DNA of 64,000 bases from Dendrocalamus latiflorus (GCA_017311315.1 CM029654.1:1488001-1552000); one strand, 5' to 3'. Positions 9,277 through 20,478 are shown, numbered from the stretch's first letter. The notes: generated from the sequence alone by a model not told the origin. Numbers and translations are program-made.

Positions 9277-10650
9277 TTAGGGGGTGTTTGGGACTGCTCC
9301 GCTCCCGTTTTTTCAGCTCCGCTCCAACTCCACGTTGCCAAACACCTTTAGCTCCAAGAACTCTGCTCCAAGAAAAAGGTGGAGTTGAGGGCCAACTCCA
9401 CATTTTTTCTGGAGCACCTCAGGAGGTACTCCAGTTTTTGGGGTTTTCTATTCCCACGTGGAGTTGAGGGTTAATTACCCACCTTGCCACTCATTAATCA
9501 CATGTACCAGTTTGTTTCGCGTCTGTTCAACTCAGCTCCCCGTACGTCCGCGACGCTTCATGGGCATCATTTGCGAGTATTTGCCATATGCATATGCCTA
9601 TCGCTTACTGCTTGCTTTCGAGTACTAGTACAGGTATAGTAGACCTAGACACAACTCTGCTTCCACTTCCCTGCTGCAAATAGCATGTACTACCTCAGCT
9701 TTACATTATAATTATAGATAGAGTAATTTGTTTTAGTTTTGTCATAAACCAAACTTGTATAACTTCGATCGAGTTTATAAAATATATATATATATATAAA
9801 AGATCTAAGCAAATTTATGGGTCAATTATTTGTATCCGACTGGTGTAATTATTTAACCAAAATATTTGGTGAGTATTACTTAAATAAACAAACATAAATC
9901 AGGGGCATAATAGACCGTTTGCAGGGAAACAACTCATTCGTGGAGCTGGAGCTAGGCTGTGTGCCAAACAGTACCACCTGCTCCACGAACTCCACACTAG
10001 AGCTGCTCCATGGTGGAGTTGGTGGAGCGGAGCTGCAAAAACTGAAGCAGAGCAGTCCCAAACACCCCCTTAGACTAGCTAATTAGATGGAATTTTCCCT
10101 CTTTGATCAACACACACGCACACATACAGACACGAGTAGCATAGGACACTAAATTGCGAAGATTGAGGATAAATTGCGAAGATTGCGGATAAATCCTCAA
10201 TCTCATGGAGCACTCATGTGCTTTTCCACTAGCTATACTTGTGTGTGCGTAACGATGAGCATCGTAATTTTAGCCCTAGTGGGTCACAACTTCACTCATA
10301 CCAAAAGGTAGTTCCCAATTCAAATAATGTGCAGGGATCAATTAGATTAATTATCCAACAACCAAATTCCAACTCCAATAATGTTTGTTTGGACGAGGGA
10401 GATTTGATTGGGATTTAATTCAAATTTAAACAAATTGATGAAAGGGTGATCAAGTATGCATACTTTTTGATCAGGTAGACTTAGACTGGTTAATTAGATG
10501 GAATTTTCTGTTTTATTACAAGATCGATGCACACATATACGCACACGAGTGCGTAGCATAGCATACACCTAGAATTGTGAAGACTAGAGATAAATCCTTA
10601 TGGAGTACTGTTACATGGTTTTACATTAAGGCACATTGGTGCATGCGTAG
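9130..10650. repeat. Diverged tandem duplication split by a MITE, copy 1
   Basis: The sequence around 9130-9276 plus 10,070-10,250 is repeated at about 10,330-10,650. Both share gattatccaa, gagggagattt, tgatgcatact-like, ctaattagatggaatttt and acacgagt blocks in the same order. The first unit is interrupted by the element at 9280-10,069. The second ends at the L1-like retroposon at 10,666. The units are clearly diverged, so this local duplication is older than the segmental one. Confidence 0.75.
9280..10069. mobile_element. Tourist/PIF-like element with GGGGGTGTTTGG ends, copy 1
   Basis: Inverted ends gggggtgtttgggactgctc and gagcagtcccaaacaccccc are flanked by TTA on both sides (9277-9279 and 10,070-10,072). 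The ends match the PIF/Tourist type. The interior lacks coding capacity and has a short (TA)n run near 9782-9799 that is much longer in copy 2. Subterminal repeats of the motif tggagttg and its complement fill both arms. Confidence 0.85.
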
Positions 10651-10665
10651 AAATGAGGGTCATAC

Positions 10666-12305
10666 GGAGGTGAGGAAGAGACGTCAGGAGTGAGCGCAAC
10701 GAAAAACGGAGGCCCTTTGGACTTCCCATCGCCCCAGCGCCGGCTCCCCCCTACCACCCTCCCCTCCGCCTTGCCGTCGCTGGAGCACGCCGCCGGAGGC
10801 ATGTGCGGGTGCTAGGAAGGCGGCGGCGGGGCTCTTGGGCCTGGATCTGGACGGCGGCTTCCAGATCTAGGCGTTGGGTTCGAGGTGGCTGGGCCCCTGT
10901 GGTGGTCGCCGGCGGAGGCTGAGCGGAGTGTGTGGCGGCGACCGGCGGAGGCTGCGGGGGCGTGGTGGTGGTGTTGACGCTCGCGTCGAGGTGTGTCGAG
11001 GATGTGTGGCGGCGCCCTGCAGCCCGGCGGTGTCTCGTCTGTGACGAGGTTGACGGCCTTCGGCGTGCGCCTCCGGCTTGCTGGCGCCCGGATCTGGTTT
11101 ACTCAGGTCCGGCGGCGGTGATGAGGCTCGGCACGGTGAGGGTCGCCGGAACCCGGCTTGGAGGCGTTGGAGGAGGAAGGCGAGAGAGAGGTGGGGACGG
11201 AAGAGTCAGCGGCGGCCAGCAGCGTCGAGGGGGCGGAGGCCGGTGGCGGCTCGGCGGATCTAGTTCTCGCCGTGCGGCGGCAAGATCCGGTGGGAGTGAA
11301 GGGGAGGTAGGCGTTGGAAAGCGGTGCCGCCGTTGGTTTGGGCGCGAGGCGGAAGCAGAAGGGGCCCGAGGCGGCGGCACGGCTACCCGCTGTTGCGCCG
11401 CTCTCCAAGTGCCGCCTCCGACTACTCAAGCTCGAGCGCGTCAAGGACTTCCTCCTCATGGAGGAGGAGTTCGTGGTTAGCCAGGAGCGGCTGCGCCCCA
11501 GCGAGGACAAGACGGAGGAGGATCGATCCAAGATCGACGACCTCCGTGGCACACCCATGAGCGTCGGCTCTCTCGAGGATTGGTGTGGCGACGGCGCTGT
11601 GAGAGCAGGCATTGGACGGAGAGGGTGGGCGCGCTGGAGCGCGTGGAGGAGGTTGATCGGTGGTGGCGGCAATGGCCGGGAGGCGGTAGGCTGTGGCTGC
11701 TGGGTTGCCCAGGGATCCTTGGCTCGACGTTGCTCGAGCGGGAAGTGGCGCGTCGTGGAGGTCAACGATGGCTTTGTCATGGCCTTGAGACGTGTAGAGC
11801 CCCGGTGTGATGGTGGCGATCTTTTTTGTGTGTGTAGTGCATGGGTTGCCGTGGAGGTGCTGGCGAAAGCCGTGCCGGTGTTCCTACCGGTCTCGATAAC
11901 TATGACGTCTTTGGACGCCATTTTCCTTCTTGAAGGGTTGTCATGGCACTCCATAGCCCTTATGTACTCTATTCTCCAGGTGAAAGCCTTGTCTCGTTGA
12001 GGCGGGCGGCGTCGGCGATCCTCGTCGCTTCTTTGGAGACGTCGCCTCGGAGGATTCTTCATGCAAAGAAGACTGGAGTTTGGGTGGTTCAGTTGGAGGA
12101 GGTTAGGGGCTTGGTTGAAAGCAAGGACGAAGAAGAAGTGCTGAAGCTTAGTCTTTCTAGCTTTTTCATAGTTCTTAAGCGCTCTTTCTTGTTGTTATGT
12201 ACTCCTCAATGTTGAGGCTTTGAGCCTAAGAGCTCGTGTATCTTTTGGCTGTGTATATCCCAAGTGGATATAGAGGCTGGATATTATATCCTTTATCTAA
12301 AAAAA
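10666..12305 (+). mobile_element. L1-like chimeric retroposon with 16-bp target-site duplication, copy 1
   Basis: A perfect direct repeat, gaaatgagggtcatac, flanks the unit at 10,650-10,665 and 12,306-12,321. The unit ends in an A-rich tail after ggatattatatcctttatct, a 3' end like plant L1 LINEs. Long target duplications with a 3' A tail show insertion by LINE reverse transcription. The 5' part is a GC-rich leader like those of plant L1 elements. The middle holds a fragment of the proteasome gene RPT2. No reverse transcriptase is present, so it was mobilised in trans. Copy 2 has the same element with single-base indels. Confidence 0.85.
11344..11580 (+). pseudogene. RPT2 (26S proteasome regulatory subunit 4) N-terminal fragment inside retroposon, copy 1
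   Basis: One frame reads RKQKGPEAAARLP, then APLSKCRLRLLKLERVKD, MEEEFV, ERLRPSEDKTEEDRSKIDDL and GTPMSVGSLE. This is the highly conserved N-terminal coiled-coil segment of RPT2, an AAA ATPase of the proteasome base. About 80 residues are retained. The start codon region, the OB domain and the whole ATPase domain are absent. The fragment is continuous with no intron, fitting capture from mRNA. It lies in an open frame from 11,314 to 12,000 that joins it to unrelated LINE-derived sequence. It cannot act as an ATPase. Confidence 0.88.
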
Positions 12306-12321
12306 GAAATGAGGGTCATAC

Positions 12322-14327
12322 TTTTAAACCCTGTAGGTGGGTCGCACGGCTCCACCAACCCACGCCAACACCAAGAGGTGGCTAATTCATTCTAATGAAT
12401 TTCTTTGTTTAGGGGGAAGAAATTAGTAACATGTTATCTTGTCATTAGTATTAAACATGTCGATGTTTATAAAAGTGTGAGATGCTACCGACCGACCGAG
12501 TACGAAAAGATTCAGAGGACGGACGTCGGACGATAAATGAATGAACAACATGGAACAGGGATCTCTTTTTTTTTAGATTATGGAACGGAGATCTCGTTTT
12601 ACGTCCTCTCATTTTATAGCGCGTCTGAGAAAAATAACTGAATTAGGAGAAGATTTTTTGTGGTTTGACAGAGTGTACAATTAATATATGTATATTCACT
12701 TGTAAAGTAGGATATAATTATGACCATATTCTTTTTAGCTACAGTTAATAAATAAGATAAATAGTTCTAACTAATAGAAGCTAAAACTAAAAAGAAGGCT
12801 GAAAAATAACTAACTAGCAGTCTAGCACCATGTAGTGTGTGGTCAGACGAATGCATGACAAGTCACCCTTGTGTACGTACCCCTGACATGACACCAATGG
12901 AGTGTGCAGTGTCCTGTGTGTGTGGTTGTTATCAACAGTTGTATTCTTGGCTAGTTCTTCGTTTCTGTGGTTGCTATATTAGGTTAAGATAGGCAGGGAT
13001 GGTCCTAGATCAATTCAAAGGTATTCAACTAGGTTAAGATAGGCAAGGACGGTCCTAGATCAATTCAAGAGTATTCAGTTGAATACCTAAAATTTTTATC
13101 AAAAAATCTACTATATACAAGGTATAATACATGTGTATATTAGTAGTCAGGCTAAATTCGTCTTGTTTATACCCAGTCAGCCTAAATTATCGCTAGATCC
13201 TTTTGGTCTATTTCTCTCTCCCAAGCCCAAATTGACATCGAACAGTGGCCTAGGCCCACTAGGCCACTATCACGATTCATATGACATATGGTAGAAACTC
13301 TAGGTCTCACTCAGTCTCTTCTCTCACTAAGTCTCTCCCTCTCTGTCTCTCTCCATTTGGTGGCACAGGAGCTTCTAGTCCTATAGGAGCACTAGAGCGG
13401 CCGTTTCGCAATGCAAGTCACCTTGCCATCGTCGCTCGCCAATGCGGTGCAGCCGCACAGGTTCACCCTCCCGACCTAGTGACCCCCATGGCGTCATGAC
13501 TCTATATCCCTAATCTGATAATACCTCTGTCTCATTCTCCTCCTCTAGCGATCTCTAATTTGAAGCAAAATTATGTGTCTAAATAAAGACGTGAGTTGTA
13601 TTTTGCTTAAAGAAGTGAGATATCTATAATGATTCTAAAGTTTTTGCATAGTAGTTAATTATATTCTGATGACTTATGTATCAATTATTTAGAAAATATG
13701 TAAGTGTTATCAAGTTTGTAATGTAGCTTGATGTGTTGGACACTTGGATGATTTGATGCCCTTTGATGTCTAGCTATCTGATCCATATTTTGTTTAGCAT
13801 ACTACTTAAGTTGCTTAGTTAGAAGCCGTTCAACAAAGTATGTTCACGATAAAAGCACTTTTGAAACTTCCGCTTGGGAATGCAAAAATGTAATAAAGAG
13901 AATTGTCTTTTAACTTGATTAAAGCATCTCGTTGTGATTGTACAACTCTACTGTAAAATTATTCCAATTTGAACTTTAACTCAGGTTAGTAGTTCCTAGT
14001 TCCAGGGAAACATTTCATCTCTAATTCCAATCATCATGGTTAAAACTATTAGTCTTTGAGTTCTGTTTTTCACTCATTGCTGAAATTCCTTCCTTTTTGT
14101 GTGCTTGTCTGCATGACATTATATCTTGTTTCCAAGGCATCCATCGTCGTGTTAATTTTTGATTATTTTAGAATTTATTTATATTATTTGAGATGTTATC
14201 TCTAATATAAACAACTGTACTTTAATTTTCGGTACGGTAGACCTTTATGTTTTCAATTGAACAATATTTTGTAATTTCGAATACCCATTTTGAAATTCTT
14301 GGGTCCGCCACTGAAGATAGGACTAGA
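12322..14327. other. Gene-free interval with a short tandem duplication
   Basis: AT-rich DNA without recognisable genes. A 51-bp unit (aggttaagataggcagggat and onwards) is tandemly duplicated at about 12,981-13,083. The open frame at 13,281-13,499 has no recognisable domain. The copy 2 equivalent is nearly identical. Confidence 0.55.
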
Positions 14328-14335
14328 CGTCGGCA

Positions 14336-14995
14336 TAGGGCTGGCAAAAAAATCTCGAGGCTCGTGAGCTGGCTCGGCTTGGCTCGGCTCAGGGCACAAA
14401 CAAGCCAAGCCGATCTAGGGTTTCAGCTCGGTCCGTTAACGAGCTGAGTCAAGCCGGCTCGCAAGTCGCTCGCTAGGCTAAGTCGGCCCAGCTCGGCAGC
14501 ATCTTCGGCCCATCATGACGTGAACGGTTAAGTACAATAGTAGTAGTATATATGCATGCTAATTTTCACACCTCTTTAGTCACTGAGAAGTATTATTAAA
14601 GTTCATGTTACTTTTTTCTCTGTTAATTTCACCTATGGAAATGAACCATCAGATGCCATATTTGCTCATACTGGAACTGGAGTTTTCTTGATAAGTTTTT
14701 CTTACTTTGTTATGAACTTATTACATTAGATGCTCTTTCCTTTTTGATGTAATTTCAGTCATAGGATTACTATTGTATAGGTTTCACTGTCAGTTTAGAG
14801 AATCATATAAGTTATCAGTTATCGCTCAGAAAAACAAATCTGAAACATAACAAGCCTAACGAGCCGAGCCTAATGAGTCGTAGGATTGATGCAATTTGCA
14901 TATTTCATCAAACGAGCTTAACAAGCTGCGCTAAGCTTCTCTTTTAGCTCGTTAGCTTAACGAGCCGAGCCGAGCCAACTCGATATCCACCCCTA
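14336..14995. mobile_element. hAT-type non-autonomous element, copy 1
   Basis: It begins tagggctggcaaaaaaatct and ends gatatccacccctag-like (ccccta). It is flanked by an exact 8-bp duplication, cgtcggca, at 14,328-14,335 and 14,996-15,003. Short TAGGG-type ends with an 8-bp duplication define hAT elements. Subterminal regions repeat gagccgagc and cggctcg. No transposase is present. Confidence 0.88.
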
Positions 14996-15003
14996 CGTCG
15001 GCA

Positions 15004-15310
15004 TACTCGTAGACTACAAGCAGTTTACGCATGCATGGTGGTCGAGCTAGGTATACGTTTCGGTAGAAGGAACCACAAATAATACTCCTAGCTAGCTACC
15101 TGATGCAAATGACCGAGAGAGAGAGAGAGAGAGAGGAACAGGTTAGCTAGCCGGTGGATAACCTAAGCGACCACCGAGACACCCGTCGGCGGTAACCCCC
15201 TCCCCCTCCGCCATGCGTATTAGTAGTAACAGAATCAGAATTTAATTATGTCTCAAGCTTGCTGATAAAATGATCTAGGTGTTGGCGGATTAGATGGCAG
15301 TTGGGCGGCC
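15004..15310. other. Gene-free interval with GA microsatellite
   Basis: No gene is seen. A (GA)n run at about 15,114-15,135 is shorter in copy 2, one of several length differences between copies. Confidence 0.5.
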
Positions 15311-15313
15311 TAA

Positions 15314-15618
15314 GAGCAAGTCCAATAATAGAGCCAAGTGCTTGGCTATAAGTCAAGTTATAAGAGCCAAGTTATACAATAATTTGTCTTCTATTTGTCT
15401 ACAAAAGGTTTTTTATTATTATGTGGTACCATGTCTCACATTCTCTTTCCTATTCCTCCTCACATACATTTATTATCTTGGCCCACCACTGCATATGCTC
15501 CCGTGCCCAGCTTGTTGCTTGCATGAGAGCCAAGCTCTCATCTCTCTCCTCTCTTCTCTCCTCCACATCAGCAAAAATGCTGACTAGCTTGGCTATAAGA
15601 TCATTATTGTACTTGCTC
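15314..15618. mobile_element. Tourist-like MITE, copy 1
   Basis: Ends gagcaagtccaataatag and, in reverse complement, gagcaagtacaataatg are flanked by TAA on both sides (15,311-15,313 and 15,619-15,621). The 305-bp length and 3-bp duplication fit a PIF/Harbinger-derived Tourist MITE. Confidence 0.85.
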
Positions 15619-15837
15619 TAAGTAACGATAGCGGCTGTGTGGCCTGGATAACTTGTGCCGCTGCCGCCCCTGCTGTCCCATTCTGGATTGATCAATGGTA
15701 GACTAGTCAGAAAACGCACGTGCTCGCTCGCCGGCCAGCTGCTAATCTTGTTTTATTTTCCCTTGTCCTGATCAAAACCCTGTAGACTGTACTGTTGCCA
15801 ATTCTGATACGCTACAGTTGGATCGGATCACATGTGC

Positions 15838-16090
15838 TATGTACTCCCTGCTGCTCCTACGTGTCCATGGATCGCATAAGTGGCAATAAAATCGCAACAA
15901 TATAATGTCCACTGTTCGTTGATCTCTACGTATCGAAAAGTGCATGGATGCAAAATCAAGGGGACATGCTAGGTACTGTGTCTACTACACCCTGCTGCAC
16001 CTACGTATCCAATTATTGGATAAGTGGCAATAAAATCGCAACAGTGTCCATTGTTCCTTGATCGCTACGTATCGAAAAGTGCATGGAGCA
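15838..16090. repeat. Direct repeat of about 120 bp, two units, copy 1
   Basis: Two units share tactccctgctg-like, cctacgt, ataagtggcaataaaatcgc and tacgtatcgaaaagtgcatgg, starting near 15,838 and 15,975. No function is evident. Confidence 0.7.
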
Positions 16091-16321
16091 TATTTTCTTG
16101 ATTGATGGTTTATAGTTTATAATTTAAATATTTAAATTTTATCTGTTCGTAGGAGATAGTATAAATAGGAAAATAGTTGTATGTGATTTTGGCCGATACA
16201 GTTGAACTCAGATACTTTTTACTACAATCTCCCCGTTGACCCCGCTTTAAAAACGTATTGTTTAAAAACTAGTTACTGTAGACAGTATAAATATAAATCG
16301 ACTGAAAAACAAAAAGAACTC

Positions 16322-16503
16322 AGCCCAAAACAGACACGCCCCCACTCTAATGAAATCATGTGCAGATCGGATAGTTGGGAGCGACCCACGTAGGATAGGG
16401 AGCATACATTGAAGCCCAAAATAGACATGCCTCCACTCTAATGAAATCATGTGCAGATGGGGTCGACGGGAGGGACCAACGTAGGGTAGGGAGCATAAAT
16501 TGA
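16322..16503. repeat. Tandem repeat of 91 bp, two units, copy 1
   Basis: Units beginning agcccaaaa at 16,322 and 16,413 share ctctaatgaaatcatgtgca and tagggagcata. Short open frames across it are by-products. Confidence 0.75.
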
Positions 16504-17010
16504 AACGTGGTGGGGCCGCACGAGAACTTGTTTTTAGAGAATTTTTGCATTGGGCTCCTGAGTGAGTAGGCTTACTAGCCGGCCACATTATTCACCAATT
16601 ACCACTGTGAATTCTCTCCCCCTCCCCCACAGTAGCCTCTATAGCCGGCGGCGCACGGTGTCGGCGAGAAGCAACAGGATGCATGGGCATGCGGCGGCGA
16701 GCCGGCAGGAGTGGCAATGTAGGCACTGGGCCGCGGGGTGCGTTGCGCAAGCAGGCGGAAAGCCATCAAAGCCGAGGCGGCCGAGCAACCGAAGGAGAAT
16801 TACGAAAACTAGTTAAAAATGAAATAAATTAAGATTCATGGTAAATTAATTTGCTAGATTTGAAGAGATATTTTAGCGTTGTGTGGAACGGTTCGGCACC
16901 ACTAATAAACTGTTGTTGCCCACGCGACAAACCGGGTCTGCAGAAAAAGCGGAACAAGGAGCTATACGCAATTACTGGAACTTCAGGGGCTTACACGTAA
17001 ACAATCGGAA
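16504..17010. other. Gene-free interval
   Basis: A moderately GC-rich stretch (16,640-16,790) gives small open frames that differ between copies by frameshift, so it does not look constrained. Nothing recognised. Confidence 0.45.
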
Positions 17011-17018
17011 GCAAGGAC

Positions 17019-17950
17019 TCGGACTGTGCATTCGGTTAGTTCGGTAAAATCGGTTCGGTAAATACGGTAAATACGGTATTGTTAGTTCGGTAGTATACAG
17101 TATTTTTGAAAATACGGTTCGGTATCGGTAAATCCCAATTTATTTCGGTGCGGTATCGGTAAATACCATATTTACCAAAGTTAACGCAAATTGCAAACAA
17201 TATAGTGACTACCGAGACAAATATACGACAACATATGTACTACGAGCCGTCACCACGGAGGCAGACAAACTTGGCTATGTTCAGTTACTCCTAATCTCCT
17301 ATATAGGTTTGGCAATTGGCATAAAGACCGGTTGTACTTATGAAACAGCAAGAAATTTTCTCCAATACATTTGTTAAATTTCTGGTATATTTGGAGTGCC
17401 TTCAAAGGCAGTTTGTGATACATGTAGTCGAAAATTCTAACTGCACTGAACAAGTGAACATGCTCTGCCTACAGACAAAGCACGGCGCGCACTTGCTGCC
17501 AGGAAGCCTTCACAGGTTGAGCACCGCACCGGCCGCTGCCGCCGCGGCCACAGACCAGCCAATCCAACCCCCGGTGGAAGTGAAGTACAACCAGCTCCTC
17601 ATCAACGGCAACTTCGTCGATGCGGCATCTGGTACATTATTTGCATGAACTGCACTGAATCATCACATATTCACATTGCCGGGTGGCACAGTAGCGCTTT
17701 CCTAGTTGCGAGTAATCGCTTGCATTCGCGGTCTGCAACGTGCTCGTTTCTCCAGGAAAGAATTCCCGAAGTGCAGGGGAAGTTTCGGTTTTTTCGGTTT
17801 TCAGCGATTTTTCCCGAAAAAACCGAACACCAAAAAAGCCTAAAATATAAAAACTGAACCGAATACCGAAAACCGGTCAAACCGAGTTGACCAGTTCGGT
17901 TCTGTTTTTTGGTACGATTTTTTCGGTTCGGTTTTTTATGCACAGCCCTA
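17019..17950. mobile_element. hAT-type element carrying a captured gene fragment (copy 1 only)
   Basis: The element runs from tcggactgtgca to tgcacagcccta, imperfect inverted ends, with an exact 8-bp duplication gcaaggac at 17,011-17,018 and 17,951-17,958. The empty site is preserved in copy 2 at 52,637-52,644 with a single gcaaggac. Both arms carry dense subterminal repeats of cggttcggt and complement. The middle holds part of an aldehyde dehydrogenase gene. Because it is absent from copy 2, it probably inserted after the segmental duplication. Confidence 0.9.
17502..17633 (+). pseudogene. Mitochondrial aldehyde dehydrogenase (ALDH2/RF2 type) exon fragment inside hAT element
   Basis: The frame reads LHRLSTAP, an alanine run, then QPIQPPVEVKYNQLLINGNF and VDAASG. 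This matches the start of the mature domain of plant mitochondrial family 2 aldehyde dehydrogenases, including the end of the targeting peptide. The match stops at GCATCTG/GTACAT, a plausible exon end with a GT donor, and the next bases look intronic. So the piece was taken from genomic DNA, not mRNA. No catalytic Cys or Glu region is present. It sits in an open frame starting at 17,340 whose first 45 codons are element-derived. Confidence 0.8.
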
Positions 17951-17958
17951 GCAAGGAC

Positions 17959-19796
17959 GTAGCCTTCCGGCAGGAGTCACGCATAGGAGGCAACGGCGGC
18001 ACGCGCCAATCGGCGAGGATAGGGAGTGTACTGATTGGCTGAGAAGCTTGGAATTCCTTCGGCCATAATAGAATTTTAATGGATGGATTACCTTATAATA
18101 ACTCCCCCAGATCTCCAGAGAATCAAGCCTTCCATGCAGTTCGTTTTGGCTTATTTGTGACTTATGCTCGTATTATTTATAGTGATTAATTTTTAAATGA
18201 TGCGTTTTTTAATACGGAATCAATAGGAAGATTATAGTAAAAAGTGTATTGAGCTCAGCTGTACCGGCTAAAACCATATGCAATTATTTTACTGTGTGTA
18301 CTACCTCTTGTAAACAGCCAGAATTCACAGTGGTGTAATCATCAGGCATAAACCATCAGCCTAAAAAACCCACTTTTAGCATCTGAAAGTTGCAATCAGT
18401 AGAAAGTGTAACTGTGTAAGCAACAAAGTTTCCTTTTATTCGTCCATATTCATAGGAGAATGGCTCTACGTCTTTAATAGTGCCGTGAAACAACGATAGT
18501 GCAAGAATCCTCCATCATGCATATTAACCACAAATAAAATATGAGGTATATGTGCATATTCATATAAGAGTCCACTGAAACAAGATATCCTAGGGTAGAA
18601 AAGATAACCATTTATACACTGGTACAATTGAGGGCAGGTTGAAGAATGAAACATCTGGATAGGAAAATTAAATAATGGATGCAACTAAAAAGTAAGGAAA
18701 ACCCATAAAAGTAAGCTTGAGAATCATAGGCTTCCCTGTTATTTAAGAATGGCTTTGGGTTACAAAAGGTCACTTGTTATTTTTGGTGAAGATATGTAAA
18801 GTATTGAACATATATTAATTTGTCAGTTTTGAAGTTTTGGTTGAATTCGAGCCATGTGCATGGGTAGTTTTGTAGGTAAGCATGGATAGTATAATACTAT
18901 GACGGATTTTACTACATGACATGTAAATCTTACGGGTTAAATAACCATGATCATGTAAAAGAATGCTGTATTTGCATTGTGCTCTTTTGCTCTGTTTCTG
19001 CGAGATGAAGTCACCGTGTTTGTAGCTGGCTTGCTTTCCTTAGTTTATTTTGCAGTTTGGTGATGTAAACAGTACCAAAATCTTTGCTCTGTAATTCCTA
19101 CCACAGCTAGAATTATGCCAATGGTAAACTTATATCAACATGTCTGTAATCATACAACCATACTGAATTCAGCTGATCAGCATCTTTGCTCTGCAATTCC
19201 TAAGCTCACATTGCTTATTGCATGACCAAATCATTATGTAGGATGATCGGGAAACAAATTCACAAGGGCAACTCTTAGTGTTATGGGCCTGTTTTCCCTA
19301 ACTTAGATTCCTTTCTTACAACAGCTAATAGAGCTTCTAGGCTAGAAGTCGCATTATCTCAGATACTCAGTTATTTAGATAACTCACAGAAACTGTGGCG
19401 AATTTTCAGTCATAACATATCAAACGTTCAATCGAAGACTTGTGGCATGCCCCCCAAAAGCTAATTAATAAGGATTTGCATTTACAGCTTATGTTTATCT
19501 TAGTGAGAAGTTCTTGGCCAATGTAAGCTAAAAAAAAAAAAAGAAAGGGACGATGCAATCATCTAGAGCTAATGAGCTATGCTATAGGGTGACCACAGTA
19601 TTTCAATAATTTCCACACATGAGCACAGTTCCTTATCTAACAGCACATGTTCCACTCAATGGGGAGCCGTCACACCGAAAATGCCCAGCCAAGACGTAAA
19701 GAACCACACATGACACCTGCTTCAAGTCCTCATAATCGTTCAAACTGAAGTTGATATCCGCGTCAAGGCACTATTTGAGAAGCTGGCACAGAAAGT
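17959..19796. other. Gene-free interval shared with copy 2
   Basis: AT-rich DNA with no intact gene. It holds two empty sites relative to copy 2: near 18,072 (Helitron-like insertion) and at the TAA at 18,475-18,477 (PIF/Harbinger insertion). Near 19,530 it is also about 110 bp shorter than copy 2, next to an A-run. Parts may be introns or former exons of the reverse-strand MED23-like fragment seen better in copy 2. Confidence 0.6.
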
Positions 19797-19850
19797 GAAA
19801 GAATTTGAGGACCCTAAATATCGAGCAAAGGAGTTTGTAAAATGCTTGCC
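19797..19850 (-). pseudogene. Residual MED23-like exon piece, copy 1
   Basis: About 50 bases encode, on the reverse strand, the segment HFTNSFARYLGSSNS of the MED23-like exon present at 58,345-58,668 in copy 2. The rest of that exon is missing here: sequence equivalent to about 57,336-58,620 is absent. A trace of another exon (LSVPASQIV) lies just before the junction at about 19,770-19,797. Confidence 0.6.
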
Positions 19851-19910
19851 ATTAGTAGGAATTAAATCAGACAGGTAGAAAGAATTCCCATAAAAAGAGC
19901 AAGGAAATAG

Positions 19911-20478
19911 AAAGCCTATAAATTATTAGCGGGATGAAATATGAACAGCACTGAATCAGACAAAATATGAACAAGGAACAGGGATCGTGCAAGGAAATTA
20001 AGAAATAAGATGGTATAATTCTATCATCTGACCTGTATGCACTCACCTCCCTCCATCGGCGAGGCGAGCGAGGTGGCGGAGGTGCGGCCAACCCCGATGC
20101 GGACAAATGCCGCACGAAGTTTTTGGAGAGGTCGCCATCTTTTCCTTGCAGACAAAAAAACCTTTGTTGTCTCCCTATTAAGAATGGGACAAAAAAAAAA
20201 GAAGGAATAAGAGCAAAAGGAATTCAAACATCAAACTAAATTAACCTGCTATCCTTGCCAAGGTAGGTCGTCATCTCTCCTAGTTCCAGTTCCTTGGTGC
20301 GCGTGGACAGTAACGTAACGAACAGTGCCCCTGTTTATGGGAGCGTGAAAAAAATGACAAGAGCATGTCAAATAAGTAATGCGCAAAATGAAGAGGATCG
20401 AACAAATATTTCCATCCAAATCTAAAGGCATGAAGCAAACCCAAAAATTACAAAAGCATGTCAATTAAGTAATGTGCA
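19911..20478. other. Unassigned interval at the end of duplication copy 1
   Basis: From 19,911 the sequence no longer matches copy 2. A GC-rich segment at about 20,040-20,150 lies next to a possible reverse-strand donor (GGAGGTGAGTG at about 20,040-20,055), so it might be an exon, but no protein family was recognised. Two related stretches containing gcatgtcaa and aagtaatg lie about 100 bp apart (20,360 and 20,457). Confidence 0.35.

Larger units (their letters stand above)
1..19910. repeat. Segmental duplication, copy 1 (left edge outside window)
   Basis: This block is repeated in the same orientation at about 35,550-58,732. Base 1 matches base 35,550, the bHLH gene at 3878 matches 39,417, and the alignment can be followed through every element up to a shared segment ending at 19,910 (58,732 in copy 2). 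Most of the block differs only by scattered substitutions, microsatellite length and small indels. Larger differences are an hAT element present only here (17,019-17,950), insertions present only in copy 2 (52,764-53,645 and 54,051-55,885), and about 1.3 kb missing here at about 19,797. Because both copies share old insertions at the same sites, these elements were in place before the duplication. Confidence 0.95.

Noticed and set aside
16262..16588. 108-codon reverse-strand open frame
   Set aside because: It spans a 91-bp tandem repeat and shows internal repetition without a recognised domain.
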